A stretch of DNA of 64,000 nucleotides from Ottelia alismoides (GCA_037367405.1 JAZKJV010009628.1:248001-312000); one strand, 5' to 3'; counted from the stretch's first letter, positions 1 to 11,221 are shown. The notes: generated from the sequence alone by a model not told the origin. Program-made: numbers and translations.

Positions 1-2
1 TA

Positions 3-165
3 GATGTAGTTCAAAATTTGCAAGGGTTCTCACATGAGGAACGCATGCGGGTAATTAAGCAAGTTTCGTTGCATCACCGCCCAGATGCAGTAAAAAATTT
101 ACAAGAGTTCTCGCATAATAGACGCATGAGAGTAAAGAAGTTAGTCCAAAAGAGATTGCAACGGA
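3..165 (+). repeat. 81-bp direct duplication in the LINE N-terminal coding region
   Basis: The segment starting at 3 recurs at 84 with period 81 bp, so it encodes a diverged 27-residue repeat. The two units share the pattern D-V/A-V-x-N-L-Q-x-F-S-H followed by R-M-R-V. The period is a multiple of three and both units read in the frame that continues into the endonuclease. Whether further units lie upstream cannot be seen. Confidence 0.7.
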
Positions 166-1126
166 AGTTGCGGATTGGTAGTCGGAATATTGGCACTTTA
201 ACTGGAAAGTTGATGGAGATAGTGGATACGATGGAAAGAAGGAAGATTAATATACTATGTCTTCCAAAAACTAAATGGGTTGGAGAGAGTACGGGAGATT
301 GAGAAGACAGGCCTTAAATTTTGGTATTCAGGTAAAGATAAGGGTAGAAATGGTGTTGAAGTGGTTGTTCATAAGGATTTAAATGATTGTGTGGTTGAGG
401 TGAAAAGATTCAGGGATCGAATTATTTTGCTAAAATTTGTGCTTGAAGAAGAATTCTGAATATCATCTCAGTTTATGCACCGTAAATTGGTTTATATGAA
501 AGGAGTAGACAAGCTTTTTGGGAGGATTTGGATAAGAGACTACAAGGAATCCCACAAAGAGAATGATTTGTATTGGTGGAGATCTTAATGGACATGTGGG
601 AAAAGATGCTTCAAGTTATGCTCGTGTTCATGAAGGAGATGGTCTTGGGGATAGAAATGAAGAGGGAAAAGCCATCCTGGATTTTGCAATGGCATATGAT
701 CTTTTAATAGCAAACACTCTCTTCAAGAAGAGGGAGGAACATTTAATTACTTATAAGAGTGGGCCAACTAGAACACAGATAGATTGCTTTGCGTTGAGGA
801 GAAGAGATCGGTTGTGTTGTAAAGACTGCAAAGTAATCCCAGGAGAGAGTTTGACAACCCAACATCATTTGTTAGTCTCGGATGTACAAATGAAAGGGCT
901 AGTAAAGAAAAGGAGGGTTTCTAAGATAACTATAACTAGATGGTGGAATCTTCCACTGAAGCACGCGAGCTCCAGGGAGAAGGTTTTAGAAGACTTATCT
1001 TGGGATTGTAGCGGTAGTGCAAACGAGATGGGGGAGGCAGTAGCATTTTGTATCCGAAAGGTTGCCAAGGATATGCTAGGCGAGTCAAATGGAGGAGCTC
1101 CAGGTCAAAAGGAGGCTAGGTGGTAG
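166..1126 (+). pseudogene. Decayed endonuclease (EEP fold) domain of the RTE LINE
   Basis: This part encodes the apurinic-type endonuclease that would nick target DNA for target-primed reverse transcription. Visible signatures are an N-terminal block around 166-300 (GTLTGK, then NILCL and KTKW in place of the usual QETKW), GGDLNGHVG near 575 (metal-binding GDxN-type motif), TQIDCFALRR near 775, and a degenerate C-terminal block HHLLVSD near 863 where SDH-type residues are expected. The Q-E to P-K change in the second block would remove the catalytic glutamate. A stop after 302 and one after about 455 separate frames, so the domain is not translatable as a unit. The second copy at 6426-8851 is truncated and lacks most of this domain. 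Confidence 0.75.
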
Positions 1127-1135
1127 AGTGAAGGC

Positions 1136-2700
1136 GTGCAAGAGAAGCTAAAAATAAAAAGAGCTTGCTTTAAAGCTATGTCTAAGGATAGAACAAAGGA
1201 AACTATCACAAACTACAAAATAGCGAAGAAGGAAACAAAGAAGGGCGTAAGCGAAGCCAAGTCAAAAGCTTATGAAGTTTTGTATAAAAATCTCGACTCT
1301 AAGGAGGGACAGAAGGATATATTCAGGTTGGCCAAAGCAAGAGAAAGAAAGACGAAAGACCTTTCTCAAGTGAGATGTATTAAGGATGAGAAAGGTCATG
1401 TGCTTGTTACTCAGAAGGATATAAAGACGAGATGGGAACAATACTTTCATAAACTTTTCAGTGGGGAAGGAAATAGAGATATCACTTTGGGTGATCTAGC
1501 TTGTAGTGAAAGTTACTTGAATCGTGCATGCTATTGACGGATATAAAGAAAGGTAGTGGATGGAGCTTTGAAGGTTATGAGACCCAGGAAAGGTGTAGGG
1601 AACGCATGATCGAAAGAAGGTTGAGGCAAGTTTCCAACGTAAAAGAAAACTAATTCGGATTCATGCCCGGTCGCTCAACGGGCATCCATTTGCTAAGGAG
1701 AACAATGGAGATTTATAGAGCTAAAAGGAAGACCCTCAACATGATCTTTATTGATTTGGAGAAGGCTTATGATTCTGTCCCACGAGAGATATTGTGGAGA
1801 ATTTTGGAGAAGAGACAAGTACATGTCCTATACATTAACCTCATAAAGGACATGTATGATAGGGCTTTATCTTGTGTAAGGACCTCGTCTGGGAACACTG
1901 GATATTTTAACATCAACATCGATTTACATCAAGGTTCTGCTTTGAGTCCATTTCTTTTTACTTTGATTATGGGCGAGTTGACAAGCCATATTAAGGATGA
2001 GTTACCTTGGTGTATGTTATTTGTTGATGATATTGTGTTAATTGATGATACTAGAGATGGAGTAAATGAGAAGCTTGAGGTCTGGAGACATGAGTTGGAG
2101 GCTAAAGGATCTCGTATAAGTAGGGCTAGGACGGAATATATGGAGTGCACCTTTGATGGAAGCAATGGTGAAGGAATCGAGGTGAAGATTGGTGACGATA
2201 ACATTCAGAAGAGAGATTCCTTTAGATATCTGGGACTTATTCTGCAACATGATGGGGAAATTGATGGAGATGTTACTAATAGAATAAATGCAGGCTAGCT
2301 AAAGTGGAGAGGAGCCTCTGTTGTTCTCTGTGATAAGAAAATTCCTTTAAAGATTAAAGGAAAGTTTTACAAAGAAGTTATGAGACCTGTTATACTTTAT
2401 GGATCTGAATGTTAGCCTGTGAACCATAAACATGTGCAGAGAATGAATATAGCAGAAATGAAAATGCTAAGGTGAATGTGTGGACAACACATAAAGATCA
2501 GATTCGGAATGATGCAATAAGAAAGAAAATCGGTATAGCTCCGATCGAGGATAAGATGCGAGAAAACCGCTTAACATGATTTGGACATTTACAAAGAAGA
2601 TCAGTTGATGTGCTAGTTAGGAGATGCGAGTGTTGCGATGTTGAGCTGGCTAAGAGAGGGCGAGGACGGCCCAAGAAGTGTTGGAAAGAGGCGAAGAATC
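1136..2700 (+). pseudogene. Decayed reverse transcriptase domain of the RTE LINE
   Basis: The RT core runs from GFMPGRST near 1657 through the palm motif FIDLEKAYDSVPRE near 1747 and the catalytic box FVDDIVLID near 2020, whose two aspartates are kept. A stop follows at 2298 and more stops interrupt the thumb and C-terminal part (about 2300-2700). Residues 1136-1537 form the lysine-rich linker between endonuclease and RT. About 215 bp including the first RT motifs is missing near 1600 relative to the copy at 6426-8851. Despite an intact catalytic box the protein cannot be made as one chain. Confidence 0.8.
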
Positions 2701-2750
2701 CATGTAGCCGACCTTACTTATTTGTGGGAAAAGGCTTTGTTGTTGTTGTT

Positions 2751-4740
2751 TTATGTACTTCTCCCCTGCAGGTGACAGGTTGGCCTCTTCCACATCTAAT
2801 GATAACGTCTATGTTCCTCCTCCTCCTAGTCTGAGTCCACCTTTGTCCATTCCTGTCCCAGACGTCATGCCAACGTCATTTCCATCACCACCACTACAAC
2901 CACCTATCATGCCATTACCTAAATTCTATACACATCGGTCAGATCCTGCTCAGGCGGCACGTCACTCATCCATCACGCCTCAGGTATGTTCAGATGCTAT
3001 TACTAATGACGGGTCGGATAGTGTGCCTGTGCAGGATTCTTTTTTGCAGTAGTGTGCACCATTGAGTACAGTGGATGATGATCTTGGTGTCCCTATTTCT
3101 ATTTGGAAGCAGAAACGGACTCGCGCGTCTTATCCCCTTGCTTCCCAGGTTTCCTTTCACTGTCTCACAGGAAACTTCCAGAGATTTGTTGCGCCTTTGT
3201 CTTTCATGGAGATACCACGGAATTATCAGGATGATATGAAAATTAAATGATGGCGGTCGGCTATAGAAGAGGAAATGTCTGCTTTACAGTCCCGGGGTAC
3301 ATGGAGCTTGGTTACCGCTCCATCCGGCGCATATGTTGTTAGTTGCAAATGGGTATTCAAAGTGAAATACCACGCAGATGGGAGCCTTGACCGGTACAAG
3401 GCACAACTAGTGGCAAGAGGCTTCACTCAAACATATGGTGTGGACTATATGGATACATTCTCTCTAGTGGCTCGTCACTCTACTCTTCGCATTCTTCTAT
3501 TTGTTGTTGTGGTACGTGACTGGTCCATATTTCAATTTGATGTCAAGAATGCATTCTTGTATGGTGATCTGCAGCAAGAAGTCTACATGCAGCAGCCACC
3601 GAGGTTTGTTGCCAAGGGAGAGAATCATATGGTGTGTAGACTTCACAAGGCGATATATGACCCCTTAAACAGAGCCCAGGGGCATGATTCCAGAAGCTTT
3701 CCTACCTAATTGAACGACAGGGATTCAAAAGTTCAAATGTGGATCACTCGTTGTTCATTCAGAAGACTTCTAGATGTACGATTGTCATCACTGTATATGT
3801 TGATGGTATTCTGATTACAGGAGAAGATGCTCAGGGGATAGACATGGCAAAAGCATTTTTAGGCCGTCAGTTTGTCACGAAGGATCTTGGTACCCTACGA
3901 TATTTTCTGGGGCTAGAATTTACTAGGAATGCACAGGGTCTGGTGATGACCCAAAGGAAATATATTACAGATTGGCTGGTTGAAACGGGCATGGTTGGAT
4001 GTATACCATCAAGCACTCCTATGGATCCAAGTATGAAATTATGACAAAGATACTGAAGAGGTTGACAGGAGAAGATATAGAGAGATGGTTGGTAAGCTTC
4101 TTTACATCACTATAACTCAACCCGATATCGCTTTTGCAGTAAGTCGAGTGAGTCAATTCATGGAGCAGCCAAGACAAATATATATGGATGCTATATATAT
4201 GATACTAAGGTATCTAAAGTCTTCTCCAGGCTCAGGATTGTTGCTTAGAAAGAATACAGACTTATCTATTTCGGCTTGTGCAGATGCAGACTATGCAGGA
4301 TGTCCTAAGGATCGTAAGTCTACTTCAGGCTTTGCAGTTTTTGTGGGTAGCTCTCTGGTTTCTTGGAAAAGTAAGAAACAAATTGTTCTGGCTAGATCAA
4401 GTGTTGAATCAGAATATAGGGTCATGGCACAAGCAAGTACGGAGATGATGTGGGTTCGAGTTGTACAAGAAGACTTGCATATAGATGTACCTCTACCCAT
4501 GCAGCTACAGTGCGACAATCAAGCTGCTTTGTTCATTGCCAATAATCCAGCATTCCATGAAAAAACAAAACATATTGAGGTAGACTGCCACTACATTGTA
4601 GATATGATCTAGAAGGGCTTGATTTCTACTTCAAATGTTAGTTCAGGGGAGCAGACTACCGACATCTTCACCAAGCCATTGCTCAGAGGACCTTTCCAAA
4701 GATGTTCTTCCAAGCTGAGCATGATTGATATCTATGCTCC
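2751..4740 (+). pseudogene. Copia pol remnant: integrase C-terminus, reverse transcriptase, RNase H
   Basis: The proline-rich hinge (about 2810-2930) is followed by the RT start (ALQSRGTW near 3285), KWVFKVKYHADGS, DVKNAFLYGDL near 3540 and the catalytic box near 3800. The box reads YVDGI, so one catalytic aspartate has become glycine. A stop at 3248 and a frameshift near 3660 (after LHKAIY) break the frame. RNase H follows (ADADYAGCPKDRKSTSG near 4280, CDNQAALF near 4510) and the conserved end MIDIYAPS near 4720, with one further stop at 4610. The gene is non-functional. Confidence 0.85.
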
Positions 4741-4754
4741 ATCTTGCGGGGGAG

Positions 4755-4897
4755 TGTAGAGAGTATTACGTGGTCGATGTATCATTTATTCTATTTTTAT
4801 TTCCCAATAATGTCTTATGTAATTTACCCATGGATCCTCTCAATATAAGAGAGCCTAGGATTCTACAGAATAAACAGATTGTTCATTTCCACCAACA
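4755..4897 (+). repeat. 3' LTR of the truncated copia element
   Basis: It starts with TGTAGAG directly after a GGGGGAG polypurine tract and ends with CCAACA. It carries the same central features as the LTRs at 33312 and 38737: a TGTAATTTACCCAT block, then TATAAGAGAGCCTAGG, then a region ending in ACAG...TTCATTTCC. Length is 143 bp. The target duplication cannot be tested because the other end is outside the window. Confidence 0.8.
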
Positions 4898-5175
4898 ATT
4901 ATGTATATCTTCATTATAATTAAAATGATGTCCATTTCCTTTAAATTTGTTATGGTTTCAATACTCTTTATGGTTGGTATACCTGCACTTCAAATTTCGA
5001 GGACGAGACTTCATTTAATATTGTTATATTTGTAATGCCTTGAACTAGATCATCTCTCATATCATATTTCATAAGATACAACTCGTCAAGAAGAAACCAA
5101 CAGAATTTGTTTCGTGTGAATTGCTTGCAGTTTTATTATATACTTTATGTTTCGTTGTTGTTTTCCTCTCGATGA
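4898..5175. other. Unassigned AT-rich sequence
   Basis: I see no gene, terminal repeat or tandem structure here. Confidence 0.4.
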
Positions 5176-5392
5176 TTTTATAGAGGAATCTCTTTCCATT
5201 TTTCTGTTGAAATATATCTTGATATAAGGGGAAACTCTGCCGAAATTTTCACAAAAATATGTGCAGATATAAGGAAAAACTCTGCCAAAATTTTCATAGA
5301 AATATGACCCGATATAAGAGGAAATTCTGTCAAAATTTTCTTATAAATATCACCCTGCATAAAGGGAAGTTCCGCTGAAATTATGAGAAAAA
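5176..5392. repeat. 45-bp tandem repeat, about four units
   Basis: The motif GATATAAG...ACTCTGCC...AAATTTTC...AAATAT recurs at about 5221, 5266, 5311 and (degenerate, GCATAAAGG) 5357, a period of 45 bp. On the minus strand it reads as a 15-residue repeat (ISxHIxxKIxxEFxL) in a 60-codon open frame at 5178-5360. The frame is short and has no recognisable domain, so I treat it as a non-coding minisatellite whose period happens to be divisible by three. Confidence 0.7.
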
Positions 5393-6188
5393 ATTTTTCT
5401 TCGCACTAGTCGTGTTCTTCGTTCGTTCTTCGTGTTCTTCACACATCCTTAGTGTTCTCAATACAAAAGTGAAATTCAATCATTTCAGGAGCCGTAAATC
5501 ACCCTTTCTGAAAAATGAATCATGATAAAGTACTGCATACGCGAGAGAGTGCTCGATTAGGTAACAAAATCCTACATTTTGCCGTTGGGTTTTGATATAA
5601 GACCGTTGAATTTCTTGATTTTATGTTCTTCACTACGAATAACCCTAATTTGACTTTTTTTTTGAAAATATGAAACGTTGCTTTGTGATTCCCACTGAAA
5701 TAATGGCTAAACAACGAATTGATGTAGTGGTTAAGAAAGATAGGGATTAGAAGTAAAAATAAGTATAAATATGAGTGTATATATATACACATGAAATAAT
5801 ATAAGTTTATACCAATACTGATGAATATGCAAATCGAAGGTTTAACGAAAAAATTACATCATGAAAACTGATGTGTATTGATTTGGATCCTGAAAAGGAT
5901 CATGTTTTACGTTAAGAATGACTAGGAGTGAAACTACAGGTCGACCATACAACCTATAGATTTGTCGGAAGGAACTCATATTGGCGTAGCCCTACCTAGG
6001 TGGTACACGGTTGCTCGGTAATGATAAGTACGCACGAAATGAATGAATGATTTGCAACGCATGGTACCAGGTGCCAATATATTCTGATTAAACGAGGGAG
6101 GATGAGGTCGTGTCATGTGGAGGCATGGGTGTTTCAATAGCAACTGGGTTATGATAGCATGCACTTAAAGCCGCTAGTAATTGGTTAT
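5393..6188. other. Unassigned non-coding sequence
   Basis: AT-rich, with a short TA dinucleotide run near 5780. No credible exon, element terminus or RNA gene seen. Confidence 0.4.
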
Positions 6189-6191
6189 TAA

Positions 6192-6338
6192 GGGTTCGTT
6201 TGGTTGCAGGGTTGGGCAGGGTTGGGTTGGCCCAACCTGGGGTACCCCACCTTCCAAACATCACAACCCTCCTCACAGTTTACTATTTACAGGGGTACCC
6301 CAACCCAACCTTGCCCAACACTGCAACCAAACGAACCC
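6192..6338. mobile_element. Tourist-type (PIF/Harbinger) MITE, 147 bp
   Basis: Near-perfect terminal inverted repeats GGGTTCGTTTGGTTGCAG at both ends, flanked by a 3-bp target duplication TAA (6189-6191 and 6339-6341). The GTTTGGTTG core and 3-bp TWA target are hallmarks of PIF/Harbinger MITEs. It is internally GC-rich with GGGTTGGG and CCCAACC blocks and has no coding capacity. Confidence 0.9.
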
Positions 6339-6342
6339 TAAA

Positions 6343-6425
6343 GGTTAGCATGAGGTTTTAAGCTACCGGATCCTTAACGATGGTGTACAACGCTATTTGT
6401 CAAGCTGAGGGTTCGAAACCCTATG
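6343..6425 (+). other. tRNA-like (possible SINE) relic
   Basis: An A-box-like TTAGCATGAGGTT near 6345 is followed by a good B-box GGTTCGAAACC at 6410-6420, about 65 bp apart. This resembles a tRNA-derived SINE head. The RTE LINE tail starts immediately after it at 6426, so the SINE body is split or lost. It is not a plausible functional tRNA because no full cloverleaf is evident. Confidence 0.3.
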
Positions 6426-8851
6426 CAACAACAACAATAAAGCCTTTTACCACGATTAAGTAGGGTCGGCTACATGAATTCTTCGCCTCTATTCAGAACT
6501 ATCTTGGGTCAATCTCGGATTTCTATCCAAAAAAACAAAGATCCCTCTGTATAGTCTCTTTCCAACACTTCTTGGTTCGTCCTCGCTCCCTCTTAGCCGG
6601 ATCAACATCCCAGGACTCGCATCTTCTAACTGACACATCAACTGATCTTCTTTGCAAATGACTAAACCAATTTAAGAGGTTTCTCACATCTTATCCTCGA
6701 TCGGAGCTACACCGACTTTCTTTCTGATTGCATCATTCCGAATCCGATCTTTGTGTGTATGTGTGTGTATCCACACATCCACCTTGGCATTTTCATTTCT
6801 GTTGCAGTCATTCTATTCACATGTCTATGGTTCACATGCCAACATTCTGATCCATAGAGCATAGTTAGTCTCACATCTGCTTTGTAAAACTTTCCTTTGA
6901 TTTTTGAAGGAATTTTCTTATCACAGAGAACAACAGAGGCTCCTCTCCACTTTAGCCAGCCTACATTTATTCTATTAGTAACATCTCCATCAAATTTCCC
7001 ATCATGTTGCAAAATAGACCCTATATATCAAAAAGAATCTCTCTTCTGAATGTTCTCGTCACCAATCTTCACCTCGATTCCTTTAACATTGCTTCCATCA
7101 AAGGTGCACTCCATATATTCCGGCTTAGCCCTACATATATAAAATCCTTTAGTCCCCAATGTATGTTTAGTCTCGTCAATCAACACAATATCATCAGCAA
7201 ATAACATACACTAAGATAACTCATCTTAAATGTGATTTGTCAACTCTTCCATAATCAAAGTAAAAAGTAATGGACTTAAAGTTGAACCTTGATGTAAACC
7301 AGTGTTGATGTCAAAATAATCAGTCTTCCCAGACATGGTCCTTATGAGGTTAATGTAGAGGACAGGTACTTGTCTCTTCTCTAAAACTCTTCACAATATC
7401 TCTAATGGGACAGAATCATAAGCCTTCTCCAACTAACAAAAGATCATATGGAGGTTCTTCCTTCTAGCTCTATAAATCTCCATTGTTCTCCTCAGTAAAT
7501 GGATGGTTTAATAGTTAAGCGACCTGGCATGAATCCAGATTAGTTTTCTTTTACTTTGTAAACTTGCCTTAACTTCCTTTGGATAACACGTTCCCAAATT
7601 TTCATAATGTAACTCATCAGCTTGATACTTTTGTAATTTGAATAATTTAGGATGTCCCCTCTATTCTTATAAAGGGGCACCGCGATACTCCTCCAATCTT
7701 CAGGCATTTTCTGGCTTCGCCAAATAACATTGAATAGATTTGTAAGCCAGGTCAAACCGTACTCACCTAAAACTCTTCATACTTCTACAGGGATGTCATC
7801 CGATCCTACACCTTTCCTAGGTTTCATAACCTTCAAAGTCTCCTCTACTTCCTTTATTTATATTCGTCTATAGCTTGCACGATTCAAGTAACTTACTACT
7901 AACTAGATCACCCAAAGTGATCGCTATTTTTCCTTCACCAGTGAAAAGTTTATGGAAGTACTGCTCACATCTAGTCTCTATATCCTTCTGAGTAACAAGC
8001 ACGTGACTTTCCTAGTCCTTAATGCATCTCACTTGAGAAAGGTCTTTACTCTTTATATCTCTTTTTTGACCAACCTAAATATATTCTTCTAGCCCTCCTT
8101 AGAGTCGAGATTTTTATGTAAAACTACATAACCTTTTGACTTAGCTTCGCTTACAGCCTTTTTTGCTTCCTTCTTCGCTATCTTGTAGTTTGTGAAATTA
8201 TTCTCCGTGCTTCCTTAGACATACCTTTAGACCTCGTTCGTTTACAAGGTTAAACCACCCCAAGGGTGGTTTAACTCTCCTGCCCCATATTTTCTCCCTC
8301 TACGTAGGTCCCACTTTTTATCTTTTTAAAAAAATTAAAGAAGTCAATTCTCCATCATCAATTCCATCAAAAAATAATATACTATACCATCATATCATAT
8401 AAAAATTATAAACTACTCCACTTCTACTCACTTTTTCAAACTCCAATACAATCACATCACAATAACTACTCACTTTTTCAAATTCCAATACAATCATATC
8501 ACCCCAAACCCACTTCTAACCTACCCCAGTTTAACCCTCTATCCAAACACCAAAAACCAAAAATGGGTTACCTGCTGCCAGTTTAACCCACCTAAACCCA
8601 CTATCCAAACACCCCCTTAAAGCATGCTCTTTTAATTTTTAGCTTCTCTTACACCCCTTCACTCCACCACCAAGCATCCTTTTGACCTGGAGCTCAGCCC
8701 TTTTACTCGTCTAGCATCTCTTTAGCTATCTTTCAGATACAAGATGTTATTGTCTCACACATCTCGTTTGCACTTCTGTTACAATCCCAAAATAAGTCTT
8801 CTAAAACCTTCTCCCCAAAGCTCGATTGCTTCAGTGGAAAAATCCACCATC
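6426..8851 (-). mobile_element. RTE-clade-like LINE, copy 2, 5' truncated, with nested MITE
   Basis: This reverse copy of the LINE at 1-2750 starts with the 3' tail (CAA)n at 6426 and reaches the endonuclease-RT boundary at 8851, matching copy 1 position about 940, where similarity stops. This is 5' truncation typical of LINEs. Flanks GTTCGAAACCCTATG (6411-6425) and GTTGAACCCTGGAT (8852-8865) are alike and are a probable diverged target duplication. RT coding is broken: fragments with FGMMQ/VNRMTATEMK (6707-7012) and the region lost from copy 1 (7540-7755, WRSIAVPLYKNRGD) are visible between stops. A 387-bp MITE interrupts it at 8230. Confidence 0.85.
8230..8616. mobile_element. Harbinger/Tourist-like MITE nested in RTE copy 2
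   Basis: The ends are imperfect inverted repeats (GACCTCGTTCGTTTAC at the left, GGGGGTGTTTGGATAG as the complement of the right end). A TTA target duplication lies at 8227-8229 and 8617-8619. Removing the element and one TTA rejoins CCTTTA with AAGCATG, which matches the uninterrupted sequence of RTE copy 1 around 1170-1190. So the insertion site is confirmed by a sister copy. Confidence 0.85.
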
Positions 8852-8865
8852 GTTGAACCCTGGAT

Positions 8866-9420
8866 AATTAAAAAAAATATCATGATAGTATTGAAGGATT
8901 AGTTGAGGCGACGAGTAACGGTATAAGCTCACTAAATCAATGCAAACTCCAATTCTGGAGTGTCCACAGATTCGAAACCTGTGAAGGGAAGAGAACCAAT
9001 TCCTGATGTGGATTAGAATGGATAGGACCAAAACCAAACTAAGAATAAAGGAACAAATATATATTTGGTTTGTCGAACCTTTCAAATATCATGCATGTCC
9101 TACGTTTCTTTATTTCGTTATTGAGCACTGGCTAATCTCTTTTTTATATTTTCTGAGGACCCAACATGCATCGGAGATTTATCATAGGGACAGTAGCCAT
9201 CTAGCCAGCCGCAGTAGCATTACTCTATAAGATAGCAGGTAATCTTTTTATGCATTTTCTTTCCGGCTAATGTACATGTAAATAGTTATAGTGGGACAAT
9301 GTACTGTGTAAACTTTATTTTGTGAATGGAAAAGTGTTGAAATACCTCCTTCTTAATATTTTAATTGCAGTCTGTTCAAGAATGTTAGTTGTGCTTGCTG
9401 AATAAATTATTGTTGAGCGA
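8866..9420. other. Unassigned sequence
   Basis: A second B-box-like stretch (GATTCGAAACC near 8970) lies downstream of an A-box-like one near 8915. This could be another SINE relic but is too degenerate to call. No coding exon seen. Confidence 0.3.
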
Positions 9421-10490
9421 CCAGATCTGGATATGGGAGCATCTGATGACCCAAAATTGTGGTCATGACACATAGTGCCCAAGATTAGGGTTTCAGATCA
9501 TTGCAGTCGATCTGATCAATGTTGACGATGATTGTGCATGACTAAGGTTTCAAAAACCAAAGAATTCTTCTCGAACCGATCATGAACATGAACATAAGAA
9601 TAAATCTTCAAGAATAACTTTGAAACCGCTTTGATACTCGAATCTTGGACAAATCACGAACATAAAATAAATCATCGACAATCGAACCCATAAAGAACGA
9701 AAAATCTAAGAACGAACATGCTTTGATACCATGTTAGAAATCGACAATGTATGTAACGTTCGGATCCAAATCACCCAAATTTGAACCCCAATCAGAGCAG
9801 ACTTGGGTCCTCGTGACCCGAAAAAAATCCGATTAATGTAGAGTGAGCTCGGATAGATATATGGATTGCAGATCGAATACGATTAAGGTGCGATCGACCA
9901 AAAATCGATTGCATTGTACCTCATGTAACAGAAAAAGCCCGCAACGTGATCCGAACATCGATGTGAACGGAGACCATCACTAATTTTGTCTTGATGAACC
10001 GGACCCAATGGAATCGACCGTTTCTAGATTGGAGGTCGTTTGACTGATTTTAATCATAAAATTTAATGATAAATCGGAACTGTATTTTGCCAATTTCTGA
10101 ACTCATCTTATGTCAGAAAAATATGAACATTGGACTAATTTTGATCGCCGCTCTCAGATGGACAAAACAGGTCATTAAATGACTGAATCGGGCATTCGGG
10201 GATTATTGGTAATGAATTAGGCATTTCATCAAGAACAAAAATGAAATGAAAAAAATAATAATAAATTACAACACATGCATACACATTTCCTCTAAATACC
10301 ATACATGCACCCCCTCCTCTTCTTCTAACGCCCGACACTCCCCTTCTTCCCATCTTTCTCTTCTTCTCCTCTCTTCTTCACTAAACAGAGAACCCATCTT
10401 TCTCTTATTCTCCTCGTTGTTGATGATGATGCATCTGTTGTGAGGCAGCGACGATAAGTCCCATTTTCTTCATTTTTAGGGCAAGGTACA
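9421..10490 (-). mobile_element. LTR-retrotransposon fragment (LTR plus leader), minus strand
   Basis: On the minus strand TTCTAACA (an LTR end) is followed by a primer site TGGTATCAAAGCATG (about 9718-9731), complementary in style to initiator methionine tRNA. The leader then continues to about 9421. The LTR would extend rightwards in plus coordinates from 9731. Its outer end is not clear and is placed near 10490 only by composition. Part of the LTR (about 9760-9860, with ACTTGGGTCC and GAGTGAG..TCGGAT) recurs at 58340-58470. No gag or pol follows. Confidence 0.55.
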
Positions 10491-10871
10491 ACCTAAAAAT
10501 TCCCTCTCGTTGCCTTGCATGTTATTTTTACACATTTTGTGTTGTGTTGATTACTTCTCTTTTTTTCTTAATTTTTGTTTATCTTTCCATATGTTTAATT
10601 GTTCTGACTTAGTTTTCTCTCTTTACAAGTTCTCTAGAATAAATATGTTCAATTCGATCTTTAGTTTAGTGTACGGATTTCTTGCATGAAACGTTTGAGA
10701 GGAATATGACGATTTATATATTCTTCTATAAATGTGAAGCATGCAGAATCGAAAACTTTTAGGCCACTAATGCATTTTCGGCAATGTAATTATAGTGCAT
10801 GGAATTCTCCTACATCTAAAATAGCTGCAACAGTATGCATATTTCAAACAAGGCAATCATAATAGAGTTTA
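10491..10871. other. Unassigned AT-rich sequence
   Basis: No feature recognised. Confidence 0.35.
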
Positions 10872-11221
10872 ATGGGGCTGCCCCCGCGCCGATTTCGGCA
10901 TTTTTTTTATTTTTTTTTTGAAAAATATCGCCATGTATATTCATCCCTATATCCCTCCTATATACCATTCGAATTTCGTCAGAAACAGAGATTCCTACGG
11001 CCCCCATCCAGACAGTCATTTTTTAACGGTAAGATGATTTTTTAAATTGACACCATCTCGATGGAGGTCGTAGGAGTCTCTGTTTCTGACGAAATTCGAA
11101 TGGTATATAGGAAAGATATATGGATGAATATACATGGCGATATTTTTCAAAAAAATAAAAAAATACGTCGAAATTGGCGTGGGGGCAGCCATGGTTGGCT
11201 GCCCCAAGGGGGCAGCCCCAT
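10872..11221. mobile_element. Foldback-like inverted-repeat element, 350 bp
   Basis: The left arm (10872-11012) and right arm (about 11061-11221) are long inverted copies of each other. ATGGGGCTGCCCCC opens the left end and its complement closes the right. The shared internal block TCTGTTTCTGACGAAATTCG is found in opposite orientation at about 10973 and 11080. The flanks fit a TA target duplication but are not decisive. The right arm has an extra small palindrome (GGCAGCCATGG..TGGCTGCC). No coding capacity. Confidence 0.7.

Larger units (their letters stand above)
1..2750 (+). mobile_element. RTE-clade-like LINE, copy 1 (5' end beyond window)
   Basis: A non-LTR retrotransposon with the order endonuclease, linker, reverse transcriptase, and a short (GTT)n tail at about 2737-2750 instead of poly(A), which is typical of the RTE clade. 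The reading frame is broken by several stops and frameshifts, for example around 300, 460, 1130, 1540 and 2298. A reverse-oriented relative lies at 6426-8851. Compared with it, this copy lacks about 215 bp near 1600. The 3' tail abuts the copia sequence that starts at 2751, so this LINE is inserted in a copia element whose 5' half is outside the window. The assignment to RTE rather than another LINE clade rests on the tail and overall motif style and is an inference. Confidence 0.8.
2751..4897 (+). mobile_element. Ty1-copia element, 3' half, interrupted at its 5' side by the LINE
   Basis: Copia pol sequence begins directly after the LINE tail with the post-integrase region (MYFSPAGDR) and continues through RT and RNase H to a polypurine tract (about 4746-4754) and a 3' LTR. 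Gag, protease and integrase core are not in the window. It is closely related to the copia elements at 27077-32964 and 33312-38886. The missing 5' part would lie upstream of position 1, beyond the inserted LINE. Confidence 0.85.

Noticed and set aside
5221..5360. CRISPR-like regular repeats
   Set aside because: The repeats are contiguous without unique spacers and the DNA is plant nuclear.
6398..6425. tRNA gene from the B-box GGTTCGAAACC
   Set aside because: No acceptor stem or anticodon arm can be formed. At best a SINE remnant.
9421..10490. A complete LTR retrotransposon
   Set aside because: Only one LTR-like region and a primer site are visible. No second LTR and no gag or pol.
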